From Neiella litorisoli (GTDB lineage: Bacteria; Pseudomonadota; Gammaproteobacteria; Enterobacterales; Neiellaceae), in assembly GCF_014773395.1 (NCBI RefSeq), contig NZ_JACXAF010000012.1:1-64000 (forward strand): a stretch of DNA of 64,000 nucleotides, given 5' to 3'. Below are positions 1 to 9,707 of this stretch, in pieces. Each line of letters begins with the position of its first letter. The first letter of the stretch is position 1. The notes beneath the pieces were generated by a model. That model saw only the letters and a list, made by a program, of their open reading frames with translations. It ran no database searches and had not been told where the DNA came from. The translations under genes were made by a program, and so were the position numbers.

Positions 1-203
1 TGTCTCGACTAGGCAATTCGCAAGCTGCGAAGGTTGCTGTGAACGATTCAATGCAAGTGGCTAGCCGCGATAGCAAACCTCACCCCATGCTGATGCTCAA
101 GCACATCCTTGTGTCGCTCTAAATGCGGCATCCATGCCGCCTGAAGCAGCAAGTTGCGAGTTTTACTATCGCCCTAGGCGCTCCGGAGCGCTGCTGGAAG
201 CCG
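1..203 (-). repeat. Modular repeat, copy C (cut by the window edge)
   Basis: Read on the minus strand this matches the repeats at 7173-7519 and 7711-7992. The inner element is about 112 bp (64-175), bounded by imperfect inverted ends of the form AGGGCGATAG. Inside are the hairpin GCGGCAT-GG-ATGCCGC and the conserved CTTGAGC(G/A)TCAGCATGGGG stretch. Outside the inner element, both the CGGCTTCCAGCAGCGC arm and the GCAGCTTGCGAATTG arm are shared with the other copies. The tail module lies beyond the window start. No gene is seen in 1-237. Confidence 0.8.
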
Positions 204-237
204 CTTTGGAATTCAACGGTTGCGGAAGGAGCAGAAA

Positions 238-1104
<867 letters not shown>

Positions 1105-1132
1105 CTAATTTTTATTGTTCGTGACGCCGCAA

Positions 1133-2389
1133 TTAAGGCGCCACGATTTGCATTAATTGACCACAGAGCCAAGCGGCATAAGTGCCAAGCGCGTAGCCTA
1201 ATACGGCCAGCAATACCCCAACTGGAGCCAGCGACGGATGGAATGCTGAAGCGACGACTGGGGCCGATGCAGCACCGCCGACATTGGCCTGACTGCCCAC
1301 TGCCATAAAGAATAGTGGCGCTTTGATGACCCGAGCGACAATCAACATCAAGCTGGCATGAATGCTCATCCAAATCATGCCAACCACAAAGTACTGCGGC
1401 GACTCAGCAATGGCTGTAATGTCCATGTGCAAACCAATAGACGCAACCAGAATGTAAATCATCACGGAGGCGACTTTCGAAGCGCCAGCCGCTTCGATAT
1501 GACGGACACGGGTAAACGATAGCGACAAGCCCACGGTAGTGGCAATCACCACCAGCCAGAAGAACTTGCTATGCACGCTGTAAGGTTTCAGTGCAGGATA
1601 GTTTTCGGCGAACCAAGGACCGAGGAAGTCGGCGCCAAAGTGCGCCAAGCCGGTGATACCAAACCCCCAAGCGACGATCTTCATCAAATCGGTACCGCTT
1701 GGAATACGAGCGTGTTCAGCGTGGTAAGCTTCAACCTTATTTTTCAGATCTTCAATCGCAGAGCTGTCCGCGCCCACTTTGGCATCAATTTCTTTCGCTC
1801 GACCCGCCATCATCAGCAAACAAGCCATCCAGATGTTGGCGACAATGACATCAACCGTGACCATGGATGAGAAGATCTTATCGCCAACTTCGTACACCTC
1901 TTTCATCGCCGCTTGGTTGGCGCCACCACCAATCCAGCTACCAGCAACAGTAGTCATGCCGCGCCAAACGGCATCTGGCCCAGCGCCACCGACTGCATCG
2001 GGGTAAACCATCGACATCAGTAAGATGGCAATTGGACCGCCGATGACAATACCAAAGGTACCGGTGAGGAACATGATCAAGGCCTTTGGTCCCAAAGCGA
2101 TGATTGCCTTTAGATCAATGCTAATGGTCAGTAACACCAAACACGCTGGCAGCAAATACCGAGTTGAGACGTGATACATGCTTGAGCCATGACCATCGAC
2201 AATGCCAAAGGTATTCAGCAACGATGGCAAAAAATAACACAGCAATACCGCTGGAATAACGGTATAGAACTTACGCCAGAACGGGTGAGGGCTGGCGTGG
2301 GTTACAAAGATTGCCCCCAGAATAATGGCAAGCAGCCCAAGCACAACGGCATCGTTCGTGATTAATGCTTGGTGCATATCGTGCGACAT
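1133..2389 (-). CDS. DUF819 family integral membrane protein
   Basis: A 418-residue, very hydrophobic protein with roughly ten or more membrane segments. The conserved GSWIGGGANQAAM stretch (about residues 151-163) and the second-half GSQANVGGAASAPVVA motif are typical of the DUF819 (YjcL-like) family of putative inner-membrane transporters. No substrate is established that I can name. I place the start at the ATG at 2389 because AGGAG sits 6 bases upstream; a TTG two codons earlier abuts the Shine-Dalgarno. It occupies the position of sirB1 between sirB2 and kdsA in related genomes. Confidence 0.85.
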   Translation of the reverse strand: MSHDMHQALITNDAVVLGLLAIILGAIFVTHASPHPFWRKFYTVIPAVLLCYFLPSLLNTFGIVDGHGSSMYHVSTRYLLPACLVLLTISIDLKAIIALGPKALIMFLTGTFGIVIGGPIAILLMSMVYPDAVGGAGPDAVWRGMTTVAGSWIGGGANQAAMKEVYEVGDKIFSSMVTVDVIVANIWMACLLMMAGRAKEIDAKVGADSSAIEDLKNKVEAYHAEHARIPSGTDLMKIVAWGFGITGLAHFGADFLGPWFAENYPALKPYSVHSKFFWLVVIATTVGLSLSFTRVRHIEAAGASKVASVMIYILVASIGLHMDITAIAESPQYFVVGMIWMSIHASLMLIVARVIKAPLFFMAVGSQANVGGAASAPVVASAFHPSLAPVGVLLAVLGYALGTYAAWLCGQLMQIVAP

Positions 2390-2405
2390 TAACAACTCCT
2401 AAGGT

Positions 2406-2777
2406 TTAACCAAGAATAAATGGCACTTTGGTTCGTGCCAGATGAGCGATCAGCGCAATACAACCGATTGCGCCCACTAAACCGGCAACTCGAGTCGCTG
2501 CCGATTGAGCAAATTTGAAGATGTAAAAACCAAAGCCGATGTACAACACCACCATCACCAGCTTTTCCCACAGCCAAGGCTGCCCCAGCCAAGGCATCAT
2601 ACTTACCATGGTAATAGCAGCAATCAGCAACAAGGTATCAATGACATGGGGAACAATTTTGACCCACTTGCGTTGCAGTAAGTCACTACCTCGTAGCAAC
2701 CAAACAGCGCGGGTAATGAGGAAAACCACAGAGAGAACGGCCAGCAAAACGTGCAGGTGTTTGATTCCGGTGTACAT
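2406..2777 (-). CDS. sirB2: SirB2 family membrane protein
   Basis: A small protein of about 123 residues with four hydrophobic segments, beginning MYTGIKHLHVLLA, which matches the SirB2/YchQ family. The role is poorly understood; the family was named as a putative invasion-gene regulator in Salmonella, but the protein looks like a plain inner-membrane protein. I chose the ATG at 2777, with AAGGA 9 bases upstream, over an upstream start that would overlap prmC. With this start it follows the prmC stop by 2 bases, so it is probably translationally coupled. The partner SirB1 gene is absent. Confidence 0.85.
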   Translation of the reverse strand: MYTGIKHLHVLLAVLSVVFLITRAVWLLRGSDLLQRKWVKIVPHVIDTLLLIAAITMVSMMPWLGQPWLWEKLVMVVLYIGFGFYIFKFAQSAATRVAGLVGAIGCIALIAHLARTKVPFILG

Positions 2778-2779
2778 GA

Positions 2780-3691
2780 TTATGCTTCCTTGTGTGATGC
2801 AATGGTTTTTATCGTTTTGGGTTGCGATTGCTCCAGCCACTGACCACCGCTAACGCGCGGTTGTCCAGCCAAATCACTGCGCCAGCTTACCGCTGAAAAG
2901 CCGCGCTGATTCAATAAGTCGCATACGGCTTGCGCCTGATCGTAACCATGTTCGAGCAACAGCCAGCCACCATCATTCAGATATTGTGGGGCTTGGTCAA
3001 TGATCAGCCGAATATCGTCGAGTCCATCAATGCCAGAGGTAAGCGCTGAATTCGGCTCAAAGCGGACATCACCTTGGGATAGGTGTTCGTCATCTTCTGC
3101 TATATAAGGTGGGTTGCTGACAATGAGATCAAAGCCAAAGTCATCGGGCACTGCACCAAACCAATCGCTCTGCAGCACAGAGACGTTCGCCAGCTCTAGA
3201 CTTCTGGCATTGGCTCTGGCCAGCGCAACCGCTTGCGCCTGTTGATCGACAGCCAGTAACAGCCAGTCTGGCCGCTCACTCGCTAGCGCCAATGCAATCG
3301 CGCCGGTTCCCGTACCAAGATCCAACACGCGATGTTGAGGCTGCGGTTGGCTGGCATGCAATAAAGGTTCAGGCAGCTGCAACTCCAACGCCCATTCCAC
3401 CAAGCACTCGGTATCGGGCCGAGGGATTAAGGTACTAGAGTTCACTTGCAGCGGTAGCGACCAAAACTCCTTTTCACCGGTCAAATGAGCAACTGGCAGG
3501 CCATCTCGACGCTGAGTCACCAACTGGCGGAATTTAACTTCCTGCTCGGCAGATAGAATTTGTTCTGGCCAGGTGTAGAGAAAACTGCGGGGCTTTTGCA
3601 ATACATGAGTGAGCAGCGCGACCGCATCGGTCGCGCCTTCTTGCTGCTGTAACTGCTCAGTTGCCCAACGCTGCGCCTCATCAATGCGCAT
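2780..3691 (-). CDS. prmC: Peptide chain release factor N5-glutamine methyltransferase
   Basis: Methylates the glutamine of the GGQ motif in release factors RF1 and RF2 using S-adenosylmethionine. The SAM-binding motif DLGTGTG is at residues 124-130 and the substrate-glutamine NPPY motif at 193-196. The N-terminal helical domain precedes them. Length is 303, slightly longer than usual because of a C-terminal tail after the QPRVSGGQW stretch. It starts 2 bases after the prfA stop codon, so enzyme and substrate (RF1) are made from the same transcript, as in other gammaproteobacteria. Confidence 0.95.
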   Translation of the reverse strand: MRIDEAQRWATEQLQQQEGATDAVALLTHVLQKPRSFLYTWPEQILSAEQEVKFRQLVTQRRDGLPVAHLTGEKEFWSLPLQVNSSTLIPRPDTECLVEWALELQLPEPLLHASQPQPQHRVLDLGTGTGAIALALASERPDWLLLAVDQQAQAVALARANARSLELANVSVLQSDWFGAVPDDFGFDLIVSNPPYIAEDDEHLSQGDVRFEPNSALTSGIDGLDDIRLIIDQAPQYLNDGGWLLLEHGYDQAQAVCDLLNQRGFSAVSWRSDLAGQPRVSGGQWLEQSQPKTIKTIASHKEA

Positions 3692-3693
3692 GA

Positions 3694-4785
3694 TTAGGCG
3701 CTACCCTCAGCCAATGCCGCCAACAAATCAGCCTGATGCTCTTGCATCAATGGCGTTAGTACCGCATCCAAATCACCATTGATGATTTCATCCAAACGGT
3801 ACAAAGTCAGGTTAATGCGATGCTCGCTCACCCGTCCTTGCGGATAGTTATAGGTGCGGATTCGCTCGGAACGGTCGCCCGACGCCACCAGTGAACGGCG
3901 CATGCTAGTCTCTTCTGAGCGACGTTTTTCATCTTCAGCGGCCTGCAAACGGGCACTCAAAACCGCCATCGCTTTGGCACGGTTTTTATGCTGCGACCGC
4001 TCATCCTGACACTCCACCACAGTCCCCGTTGGCAAGTGAGTGATCCGAATCGCCGAGTCGGTTTTGTTAACGTGCTGACCACCAGCTCCGGAGGCCCGGA
4101 AGGTATCCACTTTCAAATCGGCAGGGTTAATTTCAATCGCTTCGGCTTCTGGCACTTCCGGCATCACCACCACGGTGCAAGCCGAGGTATGAATGCGGCC
4201 TTGGCTTTCTGTTTCTGGCACTCGCTGCACCCGATGACCACCGGACTCAAACTTCATCACCCCATAAGCACCGTCACCAACGACGTAAGCAATCACTTCT
4301 TTGAAACCGCCCTGCTCGCTTTCGTTGGCGTTCACTACCGAAACTTTCCAGCCACGAGTTTCGGCGTAGCGGCTGTACATGCGGAACAGGTCACCGGCGA
4401 AAATCGCCGCTTCATCGCCGCCGGCACCGGCACGGATCTCAACGTAGCAGTTGTTATCATCGTTGGGATCTTTTGGCAGTAGCAAGATCTCTAATTCACG
4501 ATCTAAGGTTTCAATGCGCTCATTGGCTTCAGCAATTTCTTCTTGTGCCATTTCCCTCATATCTTCATCATCTTCAGCCAGCATTTCCTTTGCTGACGCC
4601 AGATCTTCTTGCGCCTGCTGCAATGACTGATAGCAATTCACTACACTCTCAAGCTGCGAGTATTCCTTTGACAAAGCGCGAAATTTTTCTTGATCGGCAA
4701 TGGTTTCGGCATCACCGAGCAGCGCCTGCAGCTCTTCATAGCGTTCAATCAAACTTTCAAGTTTGGCAATAATCGACGGTTTCAT
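3694..4785 (-). CDS. prfA: Peptide chain release factor 1
   Basis: Recognises UAA and UAG stop codons and triggers peptide release at the ribosome. The protein has 363 residues, close to the usual length of about 360. The stop-codon-reading PxT motif is seen as PET at residues 190-192 and the catalytic GGQ at 235-237 within [13 protein letters not shown]. The acidic, coiled N-terminal domain is intact. It lies 27 bases after hemA and immediately before prmC, which modifies its GGQ glutamine. Confidence 0.97.
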   Translation of the reverse strand: MKPSIIAKLESLIERYEELQALLGDAETIADQEKFRALSKEYSQLESVVNCYQSLQQAQEDLASAKEMLAEDDEDMREMAQEEIAEANERIETLDRELEILLLPKDPNDDNNCYVEIRAGAGGDEAAIFAGDLFRMYSRYAETRGWKVSVVNANESEQGGFKEVIAYVVGDGAYGVMKFESGGHRVQRVPETESQGRIHTSACTVVVMPEVPEAEAIEINPADLKVDTFRASGAGGQHVNKTDSAIRITHLPTGTVVECQDERSQHKNRAKAMAVLSARLQAAEDEKRRSEETSMRRSLVASGDRSERIRTYNYPQGRVSEHRINLTLYRLDEIINGDLDAVLTPLMQEHQADLLAALAEGSA

Positions 4786-4812
4786 AGATCCAAATATGTG
4801 TCTGCGAGCGCG

Positions 4813-6078
4813 CTAACGCTCGTCGTTTTTAAGGGCAAGGCCGAGGCTGTCGGCTAAATGCGAGAGGCGTTGCGACTGCTGCTCAGAGCCGGCTTGTTGC
4901 AACGCTTTGGTTGTTGGGTGTAACAGGGTGTTGGTGAGCTTATACGCGAGTTCGCGTACAACTTGCTCAGGCGGTAAGCCGTTGTCCAGCGACTGCAGCG
5001 CTTTCTCCACCAGCTCATCGCGTACTTCGGCACCTTGCTGACGATACTGTTTAATCGCGGACACGGACTGTTGAGATTGCAGCCATTGACTAAACAATTC
5101 AGCGTGTTCTGCAATCATGCCTTCGGCTTGTTGCGCGGCTTTTTCTCGCGAGCTCATGTTGTCGGCGATGATGTTTTGCAGATCATCAACGGTATACAAG
5201 TAAGCGTCACGTAAATCGCCAACTTCCGGCTCGACATCACGTGGCACCGCTAAATCCACCAGCAACATTGGCCGATGGCGACGGGCTTTGAGTGCGCGAC
5301 TAACAGCACCTGCGCCGACAATCGGCATGGGGCTGGCGGTGGAACAAATCACGATATCAGCATGACCTAGGGCATCACCCAATTGATGCAAGGTGATCGG
5401 GCGGCCACCAAATTCATTGGCCAACAGCTCGGCTCGGTGCAGAGTGCGGTTGGCCACCACCGGCGCTTCAACACCTTGGTCACGCATATGTTTAGCGACC
5501 AGCTCAATGGTTTCACCGGCACCAACTAACAACACTTTGGCTTTACCGAGTTCGCCGAAAATATGTTTGGCTAAATTCACCGCGGCATATGCCACTGATA
5601 CAGCGCTGGCACCGATGTCAGTGTGAGTGCGGACTTGTTTAGCGACCGTAAAGGCACGGTCAAACAAGCGCTCCAAGCGATAGCTCAATGTGCCAACAGC
5701 TTTGGCCTGCGCATAAGCTTGTTTAACCTGACCAAGAATTTGCGGCTCGCCTAAGATCAACGAATCGAGCCCACTTGAGACGCGCATTAGGTGTGTAATC
5801 GCTTCGAGTTGATTGAGCTGATAGGTATGCTCGGCAAGGTCGTTCAGGGTAACTTGATGGAAATCAGCCAACCATTGCAGCAAGGCTTGTGGCTCCGCTT
5901 CATCCTGAACATAAACTTCAGTGCGGTTACAAGTCGACAGGATCACTGCGCCCCTACACCCTTCTCGGTTGTGCAGTTGCTGCAATGCTTGCGGCAAGGT
6001 TTCGGGGTCAAATGCAACCCGTTCACGCAATGCCACCGGCGCGGTCTGGTGGTTAATTCCTAATGCGATTAACGCCAT
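4813..6078 (-). CDS. hemA: Glutamyl-tRNA reductase
   Basis: Reduces glutamyl-tRNA(Glu) to glutamate-1-semialdehyde with NADPH, the first committed step of tetrapyrrole (haem) synthesis by the C5 route. The nucleophilic cysteine is Cys50 in STCNRTEVY. The NADPH-binding region is seen as LLVGAGETIELVAKHM near residue 190, and the C-terminal dimerisation helix is present. Length 421 is normal. The Shine-Dalgarno is weak. It heads the minus-strand run and is separated from lolB, its usual divergent neighbour, by a HAD gene and about 1 kb of repeats. Confidence 0.96.
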   Translation of the reverse strand: MALIALGINHQTAPVALRERVAFDPETLPQALQQLHNREGCRGAVILSTCNRTEVYVQDEAEPQALLQWLADFHQVTLNDLAEHTYQLNQLEAITHLMRVSSGLDSLILGEPQILGQVKQAYAQAKAVGTLSYRLERLFDRAFTVAKQVRTHTDIGASAVSVAYAAVNLAKHIFGELGKAKVLLVGAGETIELVAKHMRDQGVEAPVVANRTLHRAELLANEFGGRPITLHQLGDALGHADIVICSTASPMPIVGAGAVSRALKARRHRPMLLVDLAVPRDVEPEVGDLRDAYLYTVDDLQNIIADNMSSREKAAQQAEGMIAEHAELFSQWLQSQQSVSAIKQYRQQGAEVRDELVEKALQSLDNGLPPEQVVRELAYKLTNTLLHPTTKALQQAGSEQQSQRLSHLADSLGLALKNDER

Positions 6079-6268
6079 CGTCTTCGTGTAACTGAGCGGT
6101 GTTATCCAGCTGGCTGAAGCCTAGAATCAAGCACAAGCGCGATTCCGAGCGAATAATAATTTCTATTTTGACCGGCCATTCTACGCCAATTCGCAGTCTG
6201 TTAAAACATTATCAACAGCCTTCGGCGTTGGATAAATCATCTGTTCAGCAACCTAAGTGATAAAATCG

Positions 6269-7066
6269 CTAGGGCGATAAAAACAATTGCTCGAGATGCT
6301 GAGCGACCGCTTCTTCGGTATTCGAGCCAATAACCGGCAAATCGGGTAGCGCTTGTTTCAACTCGTCGGCACCGTTGGCCATGATTGCCGCTTGTCCCAC
6401 CGCCGACAACATGAGCCGATCGTTGAGGCCATCACCAAAGCCTATGACTTGCTCGAACTCTAGCCCTTTGGCCTGCAGCACGACATCTAATGCTTGCGCT
6501 TTAGACACGCCGCCAGCCATCACTTCAAGACAAATCGGCAACGAGAAGGCAATACTCAGAGCATCGCCAAAGTGTTCATTTAACTGTTTCTCTAGCGCCT
6601 TTAACGCGGCGTTATCACCAATCCAAAACACTTTAGCAATGTGCTCTGTTGGCAACTGCTCATGTGGGGTGACTTGGTAGCTAAAGCCAGAGTCTGCATG
6701 AAACTTCAGCAACGATGGATTGTCTTCGGTCACCCACCATAAATCATCTTGATAGACATTGATTTTGGCTCCCGCTGGTGAACCAAACGCCAGCAACTCT
6801 TGCACTAAGTGCTGAGGAATGTCATGACGAAAAATGCAGTGCCCTTGGCGGTCATGAACACGAGCGCCGTTACAGGTGATCAAGAAAATTTCCATCGCCA
6901 GCTTTTGACGGATCACTTCGACATCAGCCCAAGGCCGGCCCGATGCCAGAATCAGCTTCATCCCTTGCTGAGTGAGCTCTTTCAGTACCCGTTGGGTGTA
7001 CTCGCCAACGGTGTGGTCGGCATTAAGCAAGGTTCCATCTAAGTCGGAAACGATGGCTTTGATCAT
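6269..7066 (-). CDS. Cof-type HAD-IIB family phosphatase
   Basis: A 265-residue haloacid-dehalogenase-like hydrolase, probably a cytoplasmic sugar-phosphate or cofactor phosphatase. The nucleophile motif is DLDGTLL with Asp8 and Asp10, followed by the ASGRP motif near 41-45, a GVSKA lysine near 189 and the metal-binding GDGLND at 211-216. The C2B cap lies between motifs II and III. Substrate cannot be read from the sequence. It is an insertion between hemA and lolB relative to enteric gene order and stands beside the repeat block. Confidence 0.88.
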   Translation of the reverse strand: MIKAIVSDLDGTLLNADHTVGEYTQRVLKELTQQGMKLILASGRPWADVEVIRQKLAMEIFLITCNGARVHDRQGHCIFRHDIPQHLVQELLAFGSPAGAKINVYQDDLWWVTEDNPSLLKFHADSGFSYQVTPHEQLPTEHIAKVFWIGDNAALKALEKQLNEHFGDALSIAFSLPICLEVMAGGVSKAQALDVVLQAKGLEFEQVIGFGDGLNDRLMLSAVGQAAIMANGADELKQALPDLPVIGSNTEEAVAQHLEQLFLSP

Positions 7067-7172
7067 GTTGATAGCTCCAATTACTGCTAGATGAGGAGGC
7101 TAAGGCCTGCTGGAAATTGATGGTAAAGAATAGCATGAACAATTTGAGTCGTTGTCCGCCGAAGAGGCTGCT

Positions 7173-7519
7173 AGCAGCGCATCGGAGCATCTAGGGCGTT
7201 AGTAAACCTCGCAACTTGCTGCTTCAGGCGGCATGGATGCCGCATGCAGAGCGACACAAGGACGTGCTTGAGCGTCAGCATGGGGTGAGGTTTTCTATCG
7301 CCTTAACTGCCGATTCAACAGGCCCGCGTAATCTTCGCAGCTTGCGAATTGTCTAGTCGAGACGCCGTGAATACTTTGCTGACGGGCTCCTGCCCTCTGC
7401 AAAGCCCCGCTCCGGCTTCCTGCCTGCGCGACAACTTTATAAAGTTGTCCCCTGATGGCTCTGCTGCCGCTTCCCTGCGGCAGAAGCTCGACTACCCAAC
7501 TCCCAAGCTACTCCCAAAC
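7173..7519 (+). repeat. Modular repeat, copy A (with a 76-bp extra segment)
   Basis: Inner element 7193-7304 (112 bp) has imperfect inverted ends (AGGGCGTTAG and CTATCGCCTT) and the hairpin GCGGCAT-GG-ATGCCGC. It continues through the CGCAGCTTGCGAATTG arm (about 7337-7352) and GACGCCGT (7361) into a tail hairpin CTGCCGC-TTCCCT-GCGGCAG at 7464-7483. Compared with copy B it carries about 76 extra bases (roughly 7376-7451), including a perfect 20-bp palindrome at 7430-7449. Apart from the repeats I see no gene in 7067-8110; the short open frames here are translations of repeat sequence. Confidence 0.82.
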
Positions 7520-7600
7520 CGCCCGTGTGCAGCTGAATCAGAAAGCGGCTGCTCAGATATTAGCGCTAAAGAGCAAGTTTTCGCTTTCTAACTCAGACAC

Positions 7601-7653
7601 GGCGTAAATATGTCCCTATAGCCTCTACCGCAGCTTCTCTGCTGCGGAAGGTC
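7601..7653 (+). repeat. Orphan tail module of the modular repeat
   Basis: The stretch GGCGTAAATATGTCCCTATA followed by a hairpin CCGCAGC-TTCTCT-GCTGCGG (7628-7647) and AAGGTC aligns with the tail modules of copies A and B, but no core element precedes it. The six-base loop TTCYCT is kept, and two stem pairs differ from A/B in a compensated way. Confidence 0.55.
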
Positions 7654-7710
7654 TTCGTCAGCAATCGAAAACCTGCTCTAGGGAGTTGCGGAGTTTGTGA
7701 CGCAATAAAA

Positions 7711-7992
7711 CGGCTTCCAGCAGCGCACCGGAGCTTCTAGGGCGATAGTAAAACTCGCGACTTGCTGCTTCAGGCGGCATGGATGCCGCATGCAGAGCGA
7801 CACAGGGATGTGCTTGAGCGTCAGCATGGGGGGAGGTTTGCTATCGCCCTCTCCGTCAAGTCAACAGACCCGCGTAGTCCTCGCAGCTTGCGAATTGTCT
7901 AGTCGAGACGCCGTCAATACTTCCATGTAGGCTCTGCTGCCGCTTCCCTGCGGCAGAAGCTCGACTATCCAACTCCCAAGCTACTCCCAAAC
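7711..7992 (+). repeat. Modular repeat, copy B
   Basis: Begins CGGCTTCCAGCAGCGC. Its inner element 7739-7850 is 112 bp with good inverted ends, AGGGCGATAG(T/C)AAA at both borders. The core hairpin GCGGCAT-GG-ATGCCGC and the CACAGGGATGTGCTTGAGC stretch follow. The GCAGCTTGCGAATTG arm and the tail hairpin CTGCCGC-TTCCCT-GCGGCAG (7937-7956) complete the unit. It is in the same orientation as copy A, 540 bases downstream, and opposite to copy C at the window start, so kdsA to the HAD gene is bracketed by inverted copies. Confidence 0.82.
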
Positions 7993-8052
7993 AGTCCGTA
8001 CTTCGATGAATCAAAGAAGCAGCCTCAGCCAAATCGACTTGCAAAACACAAC

Positions 8053-8081
8053 TGAACATTCCACCGACTCGCTGATATACT
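8053..8081 (+). promoter_or_regulatory. Probable sigma-70 promoter of lolB-ispE
   Basis: TGAACA, then a 17-base spacer, then TATACT, with an extended -10 TG (TGATATACT). It lies about 30 bases ahead of the lolB start. Confidence 0.45.
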
Positions 8082-8110
8082 GGCGCTCCTAGATTGGAGT
8101 AACAGGGCGT

Positions 8111-8740
8111 TTGGCAGTGAAAAACTGGATTGGCTTACTACTTGTGATTTGGCTTAGTGGCTGTGTCAGCTTACCGCCAGACTCTCAACATGCTGATTTA
8201 ACAGCAGAACTACTGCAAGCCTATCAAGCTCACAGCGAACAGCTGGGTCAATTCGATAGCTGGCGAGCCAGCGGTAAATTAGCCTTTATCAGCCCAGAGC
8301 AGCGTCAAAGTAGCCGAGTAAACTGGCAGCATTCAACTGCCGAAACCCACATATTGCTGACCAACACCTTAGGCGTCACCTTACTGGAAGCCAGTCAAAA
8401 TGCAGATGGTGCCAGCATGACAGTCGACGGCGAGCACTACCAGGGCCAATCACTAGCAGATTTGATTGCCCAACTGAGTGGTTATCGAGCCCCCTTTGAT
8501 GCCATGAACCGATGGCTGACCGGCTATGCCGATCTGAAAACCATCAATGATGTGTCACTTGATAGTAACGGCTATTTGCTTGGCTTTTCTCAGTATTTAC
8601 CAAACTGGGGCGTTTGGCATGTGGAATACAATGGCTACTATCCAGCAACTGATGAACAACCGGCTCTGCCATCTCGAATCACTCTAAAACACCCCAATTT
8701 AACGCTTAAACTTGCTATTAGCCGTTGGCAATCACAATGA
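8111..8740 (+). CDS. lolB: Outer-membrane lipoprotein receptor LolB
   Basis: LolB accepts lipoproteins from the periplasmic carrier LolA and inserts them in the inner leaflet of the outer membrane. The protein has a short lipoprotein signal ending in the lipobox LSGC (Cys at residue 18 from the TTG, 16 from the GTG) and the FDSWRASGKLAF stretch near the mature N-terminus that is typical of LolB. Length is about 209. The start is either TTG at 8111 or GTG at 8117, both with imperfect ribosome sites. Its last codons overlap the ispE start by ATGA. Confidence 0.92.
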   Translation: MAVKNWIGLLLVIWLSGCVSLPPDSQHADLTAELLQAYQAHSEQLGQFDSWRASGKLAFISPEQRQSSRVNWQHSTAETHILLTNTLGVTLLEASQNADGASMTVDGEHYQGQSLADLIAQLSGYRAPFDAMNRWLTGYADLKTINDVSLDSNGYLLGFSQYLPNWGVWHVEYNGYYPATDEQPALPSRITLKHPNLTLKLAISRWQSQ

Positions 8741-9585
8741 AATTTCCATTAACGCTGCCGTCACCGGCAAAGCTCAATCTGTTTCTTCATATTAACGGCC
8801 GACTGCCAAACGGTTACCACGAGCTACAAACCGTTTTTCAGTTTGTTGACTACGGCGACACCATGACCTTTGAGCCACGCGACGACGGCGAGGTTTTATT
8901 AATCACCGAGTTCGACGGTGTTGATCATGATGACAACCTAATTGTCCGAGCCGCTCGTCTGCTGCAGCAACATACCGGCTGTCAGCAAGGGATTCAGATC
9001 AGCATCGATAAAATATTGCCAATGGGCGGCGGTATTGGCGGCGGCAGCTCCAATGCCGCTACGGTACTGTTAGCCTGTAATTACATTTGGAACACCAAGT
9101 TGCCACTTGAAGAGCTCGCTCAATTGGGACTGCAACTCGGCGCCGACGTCCCTGTATTTGTTCATGGCAAAGCAACTTTTGCCGAAGGCGTGGGCGAAAA
9201 ATTTACCGACGTCAATCCAGAACAACCTTGGTATTTAGTCGTTTACCCTGATGTTCACGTTAACACTGGTACCATATTCAATCACCCTGACTTACCCCGC
9301 TCGACTGCCAAGTTAGTAAGCACCAACATCAAGCCAAATGAACTCGGCAATGATTGTCAACAATTAGTGGCTAAAACCTATCCGCAAGTTGAAAAAGCCT
9401 TACGCTGGTTGCTAGAATACGCGCCGTCCAAACTGACGGGCACTGGCAGTTGTGTGTTTGCTTCTTTTGAAACCCAACAGCAAGCTCATCAGGCGCTGCT
9501 AGACTTACCGGAGCCAATGACAGGATTTGTCGCCAAAGGCTGTAACACCTCGCCTTTGCACACGGCATTGCAGCAGCAACAATAA
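8737..9585 (+). CDS. ispE: 4-diphosphocytidyl-2-C-methyl-D-erythritol kinase
   Basis: ATP-dependent kinase of the MEP isoprenoid pathway. It is a GHMP-family enzyme: SPAKLNLFL with Lys12, the glycine-rich ATP loop [11 protein letters not shown] at residues 97-107, and catalytic Asp137 in LGADVPVF. I choose the ATG at 8737 (282 residues, the usual length), which overlaps the lolB stop as ATGA. An in-frame TTG four codons upstream is possible but less likely. tRNA-Gln follows 4 bases after the stop. Confidence 0.95.
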   Translation: MKFPLTLPSPAKLNLFLHINGRLPNGYHELQTVFQFVDYGDTMTFEPRDDGEVLLITEFDGVDHDDNLIVRAARLLQQHTGCQQGIQISIDKILPMGGGIGGGSSNAATVLLACNYIWNTKLPLEELAQLGLQLGADVPVFVHGKATFAEGVGEKFTDVNPEQPWYLVVYPDVHVNTGTIFNHPDLPRSTAKLVSTNIKPNELGNDCQQLVAKTYPQVEKALRWLLEYAPSKLTGTGSCVFASFETQQQAHQALLDLPEPMTGFVAKGCNTSPLHTALQQQQ

Positions 9586-9589
9586 CGAT

Positions 9590-9664
9590 TGGGGTATCGC
9601 CAAGCGGTAAGGCAGCGGCTTTTGATGCCGCCATTCCCTGGTTCAAATCCAGGTACCCCAGCCA
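9590..9664 (+). tRNA. tRNA-Gln (TTG anticodon), isolated copy
   Basis: A 75-base cloverleaf beginning TGGGGTATCGCC and ending CCCCAGCCA with CCA encoded. Anticodon TTG is at 9622-9624 and the T loop GGTTCAAATCC is present. It is identical in sequence to the two copies at 16511 and 16708. It sits between ispE and prs, as tRNA genes often do in this region of gammaproteobacterial genomes. Confidence 0.97.
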
Positions 9665-9707
9665 TAATCAATACACAGGCAGCCACGACCCCGACGAGGT
9701 TAACACC

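Noticed and set aside
4854-5114. Alternative frame inside hemA, and similar long frames antisense to leuS, lipA, cysN, cysD and mrdA
   Set aside because: They lie wholly inside well-supported conserved genes and show no independent start signals or domain features.
7349-8059. Open frames in the repeat block (7349-7591 plus; 7856-8059 minus)
   Set aside because: They are translations of repeat sequence, have no ribosome site and change with repeat copy.
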